Of a DNA stretch of 64,000 bases, positions 28,637 through 37,749 are shown one piece after another (within the stretch, counting starts at the first letter, position 1; each line of letters begins with the position of its first letter). This stretch comes from Paracoccaceae bacterium (GTDB lineage Bacteria; Pseudomonadota; Alphaproteobacteria; Rhodobacterales; Rhodobacteraceae): the NCBI GenBank assembly GCA_022823605.1, contig JAJEHS010000005.1, positions 62,001-126,000 of the forward strand. Direction: 5' to 3'. The notes under the pieces are model-generated. The model saw only the letters and a program-made list of their open reading frames with translations. It did not search any database and was not told where the DNA came from. The position numbers and the translations under genes are program-made.

Positions 28637-29809
28637 TCAATTATCTTGAACATTCCCATCATCTGATATCAGGGAGCTGTTGTTCAGATACCATTTGAAA
28701 AAATCAGCTTCTTTCCAGCCCACCTCCAGTGAGTCGGCCAGGTCCCAGCCTGACTTTCTATCAGTTTCAGGATAAACCCGTCTGAAGTTGATTGTATCCT
28801 GATCAAGCCTGTATTTTACCATTGCCTTGCGTATCTCGGATTGCCACTGGGAAACAAACTTGTCCTGAGGATTCATGCTTGAGCCATCAAATCTTTCGAG
28901 AATCGCATCAGCATCCGGCCACAGGATGATATTTACCGGGGAGAAGGAGGATGCAGATTTCTGTAGGGCTTCCATCAACCATGACCAATCAATCTTGTTG
29001 ATTGCTCCCGTGCTTCCGAGATTGCATAGGACCAGCACGCCCAAGCGATCAAGTGGCAGCATCTTGGCTGCAGCGTCTCTGGTTTTTTCACCCTCTACAA
29101 TCAGAATATAACGTGCCGCCTTCTGTTGCCAATGTGGTATATCTTCCATTCCGTAAAGAGGTCTTTGACGATTGGGTTCAAAGGCTATTTGGTACCAATG
29201 GCCCTGCAATTTCGGATTGGAGGGGATTCCTCCTTTTTTCCAGGTAACCTGATGAAAATATTTGCCACCCTTTTCCGTTGCAAAGCGAAGTACAATCAGC
29301 AAGGGTTCCCCATCCGTATTCCGGTAAATGTGGACGTGAGAAGGGGTGTTTATATGGGTTGTTCCCTTTCCGGGATTATGGATAAGAACCGGTTTTCCAA
29401 CTGTAGGCAATTCTACATCGGGAGTGATGGCTGGCAAATCCCAGGGTATGGGTTTTTCTGATCGGACTGTTGCTCCTGCCGGTCGGTTGATGGCAGGTGA
29501 ATACTCATCCAGTGGTATGTTTGCCAACTCCCGTGCACAGTTAAAGGCCTCCCTGAAACCCAGGCCCTTCCACTTCATGAGGAAGGTAATCACATTCCCC
29601 TTTTCACCACAACCGGCCCCAAAGCAGATATAATTTGGTCGGTAAGAATTGTAGATCACGAAAGAGGGAGTTTTTTCCTGATGGAATGGGCACAGACCCT
29701 TGTAACCCTCCTGACTTGGCTTGAATATTGTACCAGCTTCCCTGGAGATCACTTCGTGAAGGGGTACTTTGCTAATAACCTCGTCAATAAGGGCTTGGTC
29801 TATTTTCAT
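28637..29809 (-). CDS. DnaG-like primase with CHC2 zinc finger and TOPRIM domain
   Basis: From the ATG at 29809 (MKIDQALIDEVISKVPLHEV) the protein has 390 residues. An upstream Met at 29950 would add 47 residues unlike the family, so I prefer the later start. The CHC2 zinc-binding domain shows CPFHQEKTPSF (Cys40, His43) and ICFGAGCGEKG (Cys62, Cys67). A TOPRIM-like strand follows at YILIVEGEKTRDAA (about 234-247). It lacks the length of chromosomal DnaG and resembles plasmid- or phage-borne primases that make RNA primers after DNA transfer. It faces away from the Dot/Icm-like operon but lies in the same accessory block. Confidence 0.75.
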   Translation of the reverse strand: MKIDQALIDEVISKVPLHEVISREAGTIFKPSQEGYKGLCPFHQEKTPSFVIYNSYRPNYICFGAGCGEKGNVITFLMKWKGLGFREAFNCARELANIPLDEYSPAINRPAGATVRSEKPIPWDLPAITPDVELPTVGKPVLIHNPGKGTTHINTPSHVHIYRNTDGEPLLIVLRFATEKGGKYFHQVTWKKGGIPSNPKLQGHWYQIAFEPNRQRPLYGMEDIPHWQQKAARYILIVEGEKTRDAAAKMLPLDRLGVLVLCNLGSTGAINKIDWSWLMEALQKSASSFSPVNIILWPDADAILERFDGSSMNPQDKFVSQWQSEIRKAMVKYRLDQDTINFRRVYPETDRKSGWDLADSLEVGWKEADFFKWYLNNSSLISDDGNVQDN

Positions 29810-29855
29810 GAGGGACCGGTTCTGAAAAATGACACATACTAACCCCTTTCGGTGA

Positions 29856-30248
29856 CTAATCCAAGTTAATTTCCTCCAAGGCCAAGTGAAGGTCGGTACC
29901 CGATCGCCAACTGGGATGTTCCTTGCAATTGGTACAAATACGATTTCCAATACCCATCGAAAAAAAGAGACTCATGCAGTTGAGGCAGGGTCTTACCTTG
30001 GCTTTCTGCCCCTTGGCATTGCGAACAAGCTTCAACTCGCTTCTCCGTGGTGCCAAGCCCAAGCGCAAAGCCTTTACTTCTATGGCATTTCCCGACCTTT
30101 TCAGAACCTTGGAAATATATGCCGCCGGCACATCCTGAAGCCAAAGATCGGTTAAGATCTTGACTTCATCATTGCTCCAAAATTCGTGCCTTGACTTAAA
30201 TTCAGCCAAGCGTTTTTTTCTGTTTTCAACCATTTCCGAGTCCTCCAA
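29856..30248 (-). CDS. GcrA-like DNA-binding protein with zinc ribbon
   Basis: A 130-residue basic protein. Residues about 23-65 form a GcrA/Myb-like helix-turn-helix (FWSNDEVKILTDLWLQDVPA, then SGNAIEVKALRLGLAP). A C-terminal four-Cys motif, CLNCMSLFFSMGIGNRICTNC, would bind zinc. GcrA proteins work with sigma-70 polymerase at methylated promoters in alphaproteobacteria; this one differs by the zinc ribbon and may be a local regulator of the neighbouring operons. It is divergent from icmD across a 310-bp gap. Confidence 0.65.
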   Translation of the reverse strand: MEDSEMVENRKKRLAEFKSRHEFWSNDEVKILTDLWLQDVPAAYISKVLKRSGNAIEVKALRLGLAPRRSELKLVRNAKGQKAKVRPCLNCMSLFFSMGIGNRICTNCKEHPSWRSGTDLHLALEEINLD

Positions 30249-30558
30249 TAATTAAAGCCTGAGGATAAATTTCCGATGGTGAAAAATATTTCAAGAAGCC
30301 TCCAGAAAGGGAAATGACACAAAAATGGGAGGCAAAAATACCAACCGAAATAGTTGAAGGATTTTGGGAATGTCCTATTCGAAGTACTCTTGGAATCCAA
30401 GGGCAAAAATCACAAGCCGGAAAATGGCATCCGATTTATCCACAAGAATATTTTTCTCAACCGGAAAAAAGTCTGCAACTTACACCAAACTGTGCATGTT
30501 CGGCATTAGGGCATCATAACCTGTTCCGACGTAAATCCATTTTGTCAAAGGAAAAAAC
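30249..30558. other. Divergent intergenic region between the GcrA-like gene and icmD
   Basis: The region should hold the promoters of both transcription units. It contains one sequence identical to the E. coli DnaA box consensus, TTATCCACA, at 30436-30444. A single copy is expected by chance about once in two such windows, so this is weak. An 87-codon plus-strand frame (30314-30577) overlaps icmD and has no coding-like features. Confidence 0.4.
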
Positions 30559-30930
30559 ATGCATCTATTACCAGTAATTTTTTTAGTATCGATTTATCCT
30601 TTCTGGGTAAATCCGGCGGCAGCCCAGGTCAACAATATTGGCGACATGGCCTCGGAGTTACAAAGTCAGGTAGGTGATATCGCTGACCTGATCGGTGCAG
30701 CTGCCTTCCTGTTGGGGATTGGCATTGCCCTTCTGGGTCTCCTTAAATTCAGACAGCACGCAATCAATCCCAATGATCCCTCTGCTCGATTATCAACAGC
30801 ATTTACACTGGTATTTGTAGGAGCGGCCATGGTTGCCATACCCACCACTCTGGGTGTTGGCATCGGATCCCTGTTTGGTAACGGTACCGCCAATGTTTCG
30901 GTTGACGGTTCCCTGAGGACCATCAATTAG
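30559..30930 (+). CDS. icmD: IcmD/DotP-like small inner-membrane protein (MPF_I type IV secretion)
   Basis: A 123-residue protein with a signal peptide (LLPVIFLVSIYPFWVNPAAAQ) and two membrane helices, IADLIGAAAFLLGIGIALLGLLKF and FTLVFVGAAMVAIPTTLGVGIGSLFG, joined by the short basic loop RQHAINPNDPSARLS. This matches IcmD of the Dot/Icm system and TraQ of IncI plasmids in length, topology and loop pattern. It is followed 5 nt later by icmJ, as in Legionella. Confidence 0.68.
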   Translation: MHLLPVIFLVSIYPFWVNPAAAQVNNIGDMASELQSQVGDIADLIGAAAFLLGIGIALLGLLKFRQHAINPNDPSARLSTAFTLVFVGAAMVAIPTTLGVGIGSLFGNGTANVSVDGSLRTIN

Positions 30931-30935
30931 CAGCC

Positions 30936-31706
30936 ATGGCGGGCTTGTTGAAGGAAATGCTTCAAATCAGTCCAGAGGAGGCCTCATTCGGCTCAAGGTT
31001 TCATGCTCAATTGAATTACGACTCTGTTGCTGGCATCAGGGAAGCATTCAATCGGGATGACTGGACCTGTCAAACATGCAAGGTCAGAATTCCTGGTTAT
31101 ATGGAAGTAGATCACCAGATACACAAACCATTCTGCCATGCTCATGAATTAACCACGATTTGTCAATTCTGTCACAATTTGAAGCATCCGGTCTGGGCCT
31201 CCTTGAGAGGACGGTTGAGGCTTATCTGGTTACCAAAAATACCTCAGGAAATGGTTACCAGAATGGCTTGGGCAGTATATTTTTCTTCATATCACGAAAA
31301 CATTCCCCTCTATCACGAAGCAACGGAGAATATTCTTGCAGTAGTTGGTCGGAGAGAAGCGATTTTGGCGGAACTTTTGGGTAGTTCTGATCCCGAAGGA
31401 TTATTCGAATCCCTCTATATTGCACGTCGTTTTGCTGATGCGGATAGATTTGAGGAGAAAATCAGGAAGATTGACGAATTTCTCCGCATTTGGCCAGGTG
31501 CAGCAAATGGTTCCTTCGATCATGCGACAAGGGTGTCGGCTTCATTAAGCTATTGGTCCGAGGGTAAATTTATTGACCTGACTGAAAAATCCAAAATAGA
31601 ATTTTGGCAGGATGTAGAAAATCCTGACGAATATATGGAAGGGTTAATAGGTACAGGAAATGCAACCGTGACAATGTTCTGGAATTCATGGGAGGACAGT
31701 GAATGA
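30936..31706 (+). CDS. icmJ: IcmJ/DotN-like protein (HNH-type zinc domain)
   Basis: This 256-residue protein carries two CxxC pairs, CQTCK (Cys45/Cys48) and CQFC (Cys76/Cys79), with DHQIHKPFCHAHEL between them. This is an HNH-like zinc fold, as in DotN/IcmJ, which binds the DotL coupling protein complex in Legionella; in IncI plasmids the homologue is TraT. The nuclease His pair may not be functional. It has about 50 residues more at the C-terminus than Legionella DotN. Its stop overlaps the next ATG by 4 bases, implying coupled translation. Confidence 0.68.
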   Translation: MAGLLKEMLQISPEEASFGSRFHAQLNYDSVAGIREAFNRDDWTCQTCKVRIPGYMEVDHQIHKPFCHAHELTTICQFCHNLKHPVWASLRGRLRLIWLPKIPQEMVTRMAWAVYFSSYHENIPLYHEATENILAVVGRREAILAELLGSSDPEGLFESLYIARRFADADRFEEKIRKIDEFLRIWPGAANGSFDHATRVSASLSYWSEGKFIDLTEKSKIEFWQDVENPDEYMEGLIGTGNATVTMFWNSWEDSE

Positions 31707-33169
31707 CCGGAACTAATTCCAGCACGGCAATTATTTCCGATCCGGGGATATTATACAGAACCCATGATGGTTCCGTGATTGCTTTGCGGGACAAATGGTT
31801 CAGGGAATTTAATCCACAGTCTGGGGAGTTGAAACTCCCGACAGGAATTTGGTTTACTTGGGGTTTGGAACCTGGGAACTCGTTGTTTAAACCAACCATT
31901 GACCACATTTTGCTGGCAGATGGCTGGTTTGGAATTACGATAGGGGAAATTGCCTCTGAATGGGGTTTGTACCCCACCAGGGAAAAACATCACTTACAAT
32001 TGATTCTCTGGATTTTCAAACGAATCTTGTTCTTGTCGTTTCTGGTGATTAATACCAGTTCCCAAAAACGAATTGATAGGGAATTTCTGTTGGATGACAT
32101 TCAATGTTTCTTGATGAGTCCAAGCCTCTACAAGGTAATAAACCAACATCGGAAAGGATTGCAAAGACAAGAAAAAAAACTGCATCGCATAAATCCGCTA
32201 AAGAAGGTTGATCCGGTTCTGTTTAGGCCGGTCGTCAACAGGTCTTCAAATGAAAGATGCTCTGAGCAACCCATTTCTTGTGCGAGTTTTCCCAGACTTG
32301 CATATGTATCGGAATTGGCACGTTTACCCTTGCCACGTGAAGGTAGCTGGAAGAAAATCCAGTTTGTTGAACCGGGTAGGAATTTGACCTCGGATTATAT
32401 ATCGAACCTCTCCAAAATTGATCTACCGATTTTATGCTATGGAAAATTCATACCAAAGACCCTGGGTACCTATCCATGGGATTTGACTTGGCTCAAGGGA
32501 AAGGGCAGGCAAGTTGCATATACCTTCAAGGAAGTAGAATTTCTGATGGGATACGGGTCATTCAGGATTGAATCGTTTTTTACAGGTCCCGGTTGGGATA
32601 AATCAACATCGGCCAATTCGCATCTGCTACGCTCACTTGATGAACTGGCAAGGATTTGTGGTGGTACTAAGTTTGCCAATTTGTCATGGTCTGCGAACAT
32701 TGTTGCCCAGTCGCTTTTCCATGGTTCCATTGTTTATTCCTGTATGCTGAATCCACTTTCGTACTGTAAATATGCTTGGTTGGCTGCCGAGGATCGCATC
32801 AGAATGATGCCGTTAATAAAACTGCTGATCCAGAAGGGTGCTTCCATCCTTTCGGCTTGTGGTGGTGAGGTCAGGTTTCAACTGCCCTTGGAAAGCACGG
32901 AAATGAAGAAGATTGCAAGTGAATTTTCAGCGCTGGGAGTTACCCTTTCAGTTTGCCAAAAAGACAATGGCGGGGAACAACGATGGGATTACCGAAATGA
33001 GGTTGGCAAATTCATGGGTCCTTTGGGCAGGCAAAACGTGCAATACCTTATTCATCACCGATTGGGAAAATGGCTCTGGAGGTATGATTCCCTAATTGGA
33101 TTGCCTCCCGAGGAAAAAGAGGCACAGTTCAATGCATTGTGTGCCGATTTGGACAATCATCATGCTTAG
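31703..33169 (+). CDS. Unknown protein embedded in the Dot/Icm-like operon
   Basis: I do not recognise this 488-residue protein. Its first 130 residues include ADGWFGITIGEIASEWGLYP and a hydrophobic helix LILWIFKRILFLSFLVI (about 96-112). A basic stretch near 145-170 (HRKGLQRQEKKLHRINP) follows, and the C-terminal half is rich in Trp and Gly (FFTGPGWDKSTSANSHLLRS, PLGRQNVQYLIHHRLGKWLW). No nucleotide-binding loop or zinc motif is visible. It overlaps icmJ by 4 nt and the ATPase gene by 8 nt, so it is translated with them and probably belongs to the same machine. It is not one of the standard icm genes I can name. Confidence 0.6.
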   Translation: MTGTNSSTAIISDPGILYRTHDGSVIALRDKWFREFNPQSGELKLPTGIWFTWGLEPGNSLFKPTIDHILLADGWFGITIGEIASEWGLYPTREKHHLQLILWIFKRILFLSFLVINTSSQKRIDREFLLDDIQCFLMSPSLYKVINQHRKGLQRQEKKLHRINPLKKVDPVLFRPVVNRSSNERCSEQPISCASFPRLAYVSELARLPLPREGSWKKIQFVEPGRNLTSDYISNLSKIDLPILCYGKFIPKTLGTYPWDLTWLKGKGRQVAYTFKEVEFLMGYGSFRIESFFTGPGWDKSTSANSHLLRSLDELARICGGTKFANLSWSANIVAQSLFHGSIVYSCMLNPLSYCKYAWLAAEDRIRMMPLIKLLIQKGASILSACGGEVRFQLPLESTEMKKIASEFSALGVTLSVCQKDNGGEQRWDYRNEVGKFMGPLGRQNVQYLIHHRLGKWLWRYDSLIGLPPEEKEAQFNALCADLDNHHA

Positions 33170-36143
33170 TTTCATGGCCGGCTTGACTGATGGATTGGCC
33201 AAATTGGCAGGTGAAATAGCCAACCCATCGCTCAAGGAAATGATTCCCTTGGAAACAATCGAGGACAATAGAACACTTTGTCTCAAGGATGGGACTCTTG
33301 CTTCGATGATATGGTTGAGATCAAAAAATGATACCTTGGAAGAAAGCTCTGCTATTGATTGTCTTTCCAGGTTGAGATTTTGCTTCATTCCCTTTTTGAA
33401 ACGCCATCAGCATTCCTTTGAAGTTTCATTCATCAGAAACCCTGGACCTCTTGGGGATAAACTGGAGCTAGACAGAAAAATCAAAAGTGAAAAATGCCTG
33501 CAGATGGGGTTGGACATGGAGGATTTGCTTGAAGAACAATGCTGGTTTCAGACTGGGGAACTTACCGAGGAAATGGTTATTCTGACCCTTTATACATGGA
33601 GCCCCATGGTAAAAGGGAGAAAACAACATGGAAGGGAAGAAGGCCAAGGCTCTGAAGCAGTGCAGCATGAGTACGATTCCTATGAAAGGCACATTGCGAT
33701 GGCGGATTGCCTTGCACGGGATTTAACCACCAAAGGTTATGTGATCAATCAATTGAATGTTGATCAGTATCTTCATCATGTCAGGATGGGATTGTATCCA
33801 CAGCAAATACCCAAAGCAGTGAAGTGGTTTGAACAGCCGGAGCGCATCGAAAATCATGTAACAAGATATCGTAATTCGCTTGATGACGAGTTATCAAGGG
33901 AGGATATTCACATTCTGGATGACGACCTTGTTAAAATTGGGAATCAACTGTTTGGGGGATTTGATATAACCCTGTTTCCCGAATTTATTGTTCCGTTCAA
34001 TGAATTGATCCGGTCGGTTGCGGATTCTCATCCCGAAATACCCTTCAGATGTTCGTTCAAATTCGATGGAATCAAACCGAATGTCATGAAGGTAAAGGAA
34101 CAGTATGTAAAATTCTTTGGCTTCACCAATCCATTGAGACACAAAAACATCAGATCAGCATTCGAGCAACTGAAGGAGGATGAAGGAATTGCCGACGACT
34201 TGATCAGACTTCGAATTGGTTTTGCCACATGGTTTGCCAGTACGGAAATCAAGCAATTCCGACATAATCTGTCCTTTCTGAGAAATTCTACCGAACAATG
34301 GGGCAATATCACCACCGACAGGAATAGTGGTGATCCCCTGTCGACGATGTTGTGCACCGTACCGGGATTTGGACCCATCAGTACTGCTCCGGAAGTACTG
34401 GTACCCTTGGGGGATGCATTGAAGATGTTTCCACTGGCAAGGCAGACGAGTCCTTGGACAAGGGGAGAAATAATGTTTCGTTCCACCGATGGTGTTGCCT
34501 GGCCCTATCAAAGGGGATCAATGCTCCAGAGCAGTTGGTTGGAAATCCTGGTCGGTTCTTCCGGTTCAGGCAAATCCGTTGCTTTGAACGCCTTGAATCT
34601 GGGCAGTGTACTAGACGGTTCTGCCCTTGATTTGGCAAGAGTGGAACTTCCCAAGGTGGTAATTGTTGACGTTGGTAATTCTTCAGCGGGACTAATCAGG
34701 GTATTGCAGGAAGCACTGCCTCCCGAAAGAAAAAATGAAGCTGTTCATCTGGAATTCAAATTGCTACCGGAATATACAATCAATCCCTTTGATACTCCCT
34801 TGGGGTTTCGCAAGCCACTAGGCAGCCACCGGAATTTTCTGATCAATTTCCTATCCATTCTTGTCAGGGAACCATCATTCGATACCGCCATTGATCTGGC
34901 AGGCATCTTGGGGATATTGATAGAAAAGACCTATGAACGATTTGCAGACTGGGGGTCTCCCAAGAGATATTATCGTGGAGAAGAGGAGAATATTGATTGC
35001 CTTTTGGATCAAACCCGCTTTGACTTTAGTGAGCATACCTCATGGTGGGAAGTAACCGATTGGCTTTTTGCACAAGGGTGTCCACGGGAAGCCAACCTTG
35101 CCCAAACCAAGGCCGTTCCAATTCTGACGGACCTGATACAAGTTCTTTTTTCTCCCAATTTTACTGCAAGTACTGGAGGTCAGGATGATAGTAATGACAA
35201 GGCAATGGGAGATTTGATTTCCTATCTGCAAATCAGGTTTTCAGAGGCTGTGAGAGATTTTCCCATTATTGGAGGTACGACCAAATTCGATATTGGTGTG
35301 GCCAGGGTGATGAGCATGGATGTTGGTGAAGTGCTTGACAAGTTAAAGGGGTTCGATTCACAACGAGGCTCTTCCCTGATGTACATGCTGGCACGTCATG
35401 TGGCCATAGGCAATTGGGAGGTTGATGAGAAAGAGGTTCTATCGATGATTGAGAAGGAGAATGTTCCGGAAGCATACAAAGGGTATCATTTGCAAAGGGT
35501 CCAATCGTACCGGGGACAACCCAAGGTCTTGTGTATTGATGAATACCATCGGGCAAGTGGTGTCAGGGAAATCAACAACCAGTTGATCAGGGATGCACGG
35601 GAAGGGAGAAAACGCAATTATCGAATTACCCTGGCGTCTCAATTTGTAAATGATTTCAATGGGGAAATTTTGAACCTTGCCTCAACGATTTTGGTTTTTG
35701 GTAATCAATTGCCCAATGAGGTAAGGAACTTGACGGAGTGGTTTCCATTATCCAGGGATGCCGAAGAAATCATGACCCGGGAATTGACGGGTCCAACAAG
35801 GGATGGCTCTCCATTACTGGGTATATTCCGCACGAAGGAGGGTACCATCATACAAAAATTGATTCTGAAACTGTGCCCTAGTGTTTTATGGGAGTTTTCG
35901 ACCACTGCCGAAGATGTGATGTTGCGGGAAAGTGCCTATAAAGCATTTGGGATTACTGATGGAAGAAAAAAATTGAGTCGAAGATTTCCTGCTGGTACAG
36001 CAAGGAACAAAATTCTGAACCTGAGTCATTCCACCGAGTGTCTCCAGGGTGAGGGTTATCAACAAGATGGGCAATCGACCGTGATTGAAAAAATAATCAA
36101 GGAACTCTATGCCCTTGATATCTTGGGAATATCGAAAACCTGA
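33162..36143 (+). CDS. icmB: IcmB/DotO-like (VirB4-class) ATPase of type IV secretion
   Basis: The frame is open from 33096, but ATG 33162 (MLSFMAGLTDGLAKLAGEIA) gives the expected N-terminus and the usual short overlap with the preceding stop, so the protein has 993 residues, like DotO. The C-terminal half is a VirB4-type ATPase: Walker A LVGSSGSGKSVALNAL near 464-471, Walker B VLCIDEYHRASG near 788, and ITLASQFVNDF after it. DotO powers the secretion channel on the cytoplasmic side; in IncI plasmids it is TraU. It is the last gene of the visible operon. A weak 6-bp hairpin with T-rich trailing bases lies at 36159-36181. Confidence 0.8.
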   Translation: MLSFMAGLTDGLAKLAGEIANPSLKEMIPLETIEDNRTLCLKDGTLASMIWLRSKNDTLEESSAIDCLSRLRFCFIPFLKRHQHSFEVSFIRNPGPLGDKLELDRKIKSEKCLQMGLDMEDLLEEQCWFQTGELTEEMVILTLYTWSPMVKGRKQHGREEGQGSEAVQHEYDSYERHIAMADCLARDLTTKGYVINQLNVDQYLHHVRMGLYPQQIPKAVKWFEQPERIENHVTRYRNSLDDELSREDIHILDDDLVKIGNQLFGGFDITLFPEFIVPFNELIRSVADSHPEIPFRCSFKFDGIKPNVMKVKEQYVKFFGFTNPLRHKNIRSAFEQLKEDEGIADDLIRLRIGFATWFASTEIKQFRHNLSFLRNSTEQWGNITTDRNSGDPLSTMLCTVPGFGPISTAPEVLVPLGDALKMFPLARQTSPWTRGEIMFRSTDGVAWPYQRGSMLQSSWLEILVGSSGSGKSVALNALNLGSVLDGSALDLARVELPKVVIVDVGNSSAGLIRVLQEALPPERKNEAVHLEFKLLPEYTINPFDTPLGFRKPLGSHRNFLINFLSILVREPSFDTAIDLAGILGILIEKTYERFADWGSPKRYYRGEEENIDCLLDQTRFDFSEHTSWWEVTDWLFAQGCPREANLAQTKAVPILTDLIQVLFSPNFTASTGGQDDSNDKAMGDLISYLQIRFSEAVRDFPIIGGTTKFDIGVARVMSMDVGEVLDKLKGFDSQRGSSLMYMLARHVAIGNWEVDEKEVLSMIEKENVPEAYKGYHLQRVQSYRGQPKVLCIDEYHRASGVREINNQLIRDAREGRKRNYRITLASQFVNDFNGEILNLASTILVFGNQLPNEVRNLTEWFPLSRDAEEIMTRELTGPTRDGSPLLGIFRTKEGTIIQKLILKLCPSVLWEFSTTAEDVMLRESAYKAFGITDGRKKLSRRFPAGTARNKILNLSHSTECLQGEGYQQDGQSTVIEKIIKELYALDILGISKT

Positions 36144-36158
36144 CCTTTTTCACATTGT

Positions 36159-36181
36159 CGGGGAAACTTGTTACATCCCCG
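36159..36181 (+). terminator. Weak hairpin after the icmB-like gene
   Basis: CGGGGA (36159-36164) and TCCCCG (36176-36181) pair around an 11-base loop, followed by TGATTTTA. The stem is short and the T run poor, so this is only a possible terminator for the operon. Confidence 0.3.
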
Positions 36182-36334
36182 TGATTTTATACCAAATGTG
36201 ATTGTAGGAATTGCCAAATTCATGGTAAAGACAAAAATGAAAAGAGAACCGGTCGAATCAATTCAATAAAGTTCAAAAAAACACTTTTGGAAATCATTTT
36301 CGTTGAATAGGGTATTATGGCAATACCTGGAAAA

Positions 36335-36781
36335 CTAAGTCAGAATTGACAGCATTTCCTTTGGTTCGTTAGTTGAACGCAGAAACTGTTGTGTTTCTTC
36401 CTCCCTAAGTTTTCTGGCAACCCCACTCAAGGATTTCAAATACTCTATGCTGGAATTGTTGGGGGCAAACATTCCAAACACAAGATCAACTGGTTTGCGA
36501 TCAATGGAATCAAATTCGATCGGGGATTCAAGCCTGATAAATATTCCCACGATTTGTTCATAATCATCAGATCTTGCATGTGGCAATGCTATGCCCTGCC
36601 CCATGCCGGTAGAGGATGCCATTTCCCGTGCTTCAAGGGCTGCACAGGAGCTTTCCAGATCCAAACCATAAACTTTACTGGCAATTTCGGCCACCAAACG
36701 AAGCAAATCCTTTTTTGAAGGTGTGTTTTCCTTCGGTATAAATACCACTGCTTCAGATGAAAGAAACTCCTTAATTTCCAT
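36335..36781 (-). CDS. ptsN: PTS-Ntr IIA component PtsN
   Basis: PtsN (EIIA-Ntr) is the end phosphate acceptor of the nitrogen-related PTS, a regulator rather than a transporter. The 148-residue protein has the active-site motif GIALPHAR with His68 and the usual ending segment. It closes the conserved lptA-lptB-(rpoN)-hpf-ptsN row. rpoN is missing here, so any sigma-54 link must be through a copy elsewhere. Confidence 0.93.
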   Translation of the reverse strand: MEIKEFLSSEAVVFIPKENTPSKKDLLRLVAEIASKVYGLDLESSCAALEAREMASSTGMGQGIALPHARSDDYEQIVGIFIRLESPIEFDSIDRKPVDLVFGMFAPNNSSIEYLKSLSGVARKLREEETQQFLRSTNEPKEMLSILT

Positions 36782-36992
36782 TTACCATCTCGTCACTTTT
36801 TCCAACTTTTGAAAAAAATACATAAATCCTCAAACGTTCAACGCGACATTAAAGTATGTCGCACCTATTATTGATCAAGCGAAAATATGTGGCCTTTTGG
36901 AAGGGGCCGTGCTTCAGCCCATCCAATTTGTAGTGATACAGGCGGGAAGGATATATTGCAATTCCATCTCAATAACAACCACAAATTATTGT

Positions 36993-37289
36993 TTAGTGAT
37001 GGTCTTTCAATTTTCTTTTGTATCTTCGCAGCTGCTTTTCCATTTTCGCATAGGATTTATTGAATGAAGCATAAATATCATGCGATTCAGCTCTTGCCAG
37101 GGTCGATACGCCTGTGGACAAATGCATATTTACCTCACATTCGTAATTATTTCCATTTCTGGTAAAAGTAACCTTTGCTTCCGTTGGGCGTTCTGCATAT
37201 TTGGCTTCTGCATTGTTGATATACTCGTTGACATATTCGGTTAAGGCATCACCAACATCAAGGTGACGTCCGCTAATCAATATTTGCAT
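36993..37289 (-). CDS. hpf: Ribosome hibernation promoting factor, short form
   Basis: HPF binds the 30S subunit in resting cells. The 98-residue chain (MQILISGRHLDVGDALTEYV, then KVTFTRNGNNYECEVNMHL and ending in basic RRYKRKLKD) contains only the N-terminal HPF/RaiA domain. Most alphaproteobacterial homologues are long (about 190 aa) with a C-terminal dimerisation domain. I looked downstream in all three frames and did not find that domain, so it is absent rather than frameshifted. It sits in the usual place between lptB and ptsN. Confidence 0.9.
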   Translation of the reverse strand: MQILISGRHLDVGDALTEYVNEYINNAEAKYAERPTEAKVTFTRNGNNYECEVNMHLSTGVSTLARAESHDIYASFNKSYAKMEKQLRRYKRKLKDHH

Positions 37290-37749
37290 AATTTTTCCTA
37301 CTCGAACAAAGAACCAAACAACTCCACATTCATTCAGGTAAAAGTAGGGGAATGAAAGGATTTCCCAATCTGGATTACCCCAATCATTAATACCATGGAT
37401 TTGTACGGAAGTTATTCATACTGATGTTCAATCATTCTAGCGAATTTCAAATCAAATTTAAAATGATTTTAGATAATTTTGTAGCCATTCCCATGTTTGA
37501 ACAACCTCAACCAAATTGCCAGCACTCTCCATTGACACAGATTCTATTTACATGCACTCAAAATGCTTTCATATCTCATCTAAAGAAAATTCATTCCACT
37601 GCAGCGAGATTATCAATCTGGAGGCGGAAACTATCCTCAAAAAACATAAGGTCCCGATAAATACCGAGGCGTTTTGCCGACCGGGTATTCCCAGTCCCTT
37701 ACTAAAAATAAGGAAAGTATATACTTCCCAAAATTTTTGAGAAATGATA
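37290..37749. other. Gap where rpoN is expected
   Basis: 460 bases between hpf and lptB hold no supported gene. In most alphaproteobacteria rpoN (about 1.5 kb) stands here. No RpoN box (ARRTVAKYR) or other sigma-54 motif is readable on the minus strand. A near-palindrome GGAAAGTATATACTTCC lies at 37712-37728. Confidence 0.5.

Noticed and set aside
30436-30444. Perfect DnaA box TTATCCACA between the GcrA-like gene and icmD
   Set aside because: One 9-base match is expected by chance about every second window of this size, and no further boxes lie near it, so no origin is claimed.
30314-30577. 87-codon frame before icmD
   Set aside because: Its composition is not coding-like, it overlaps icmD, and it shows no motif.
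36843-36862. 7-bp hairpin GCGACAT/ATGTCGC between ptsN and hpf
   Set aside because: The stem is short and has no T run on either strand, so neither a terminator nor an operator can be supported.
37712-37728. Near-palindrome sharing AGTATATACT with the repeat at 49920
   Set aside because: The shared core is only 10 bases in AT-rich DNA, and the flanks do not match.
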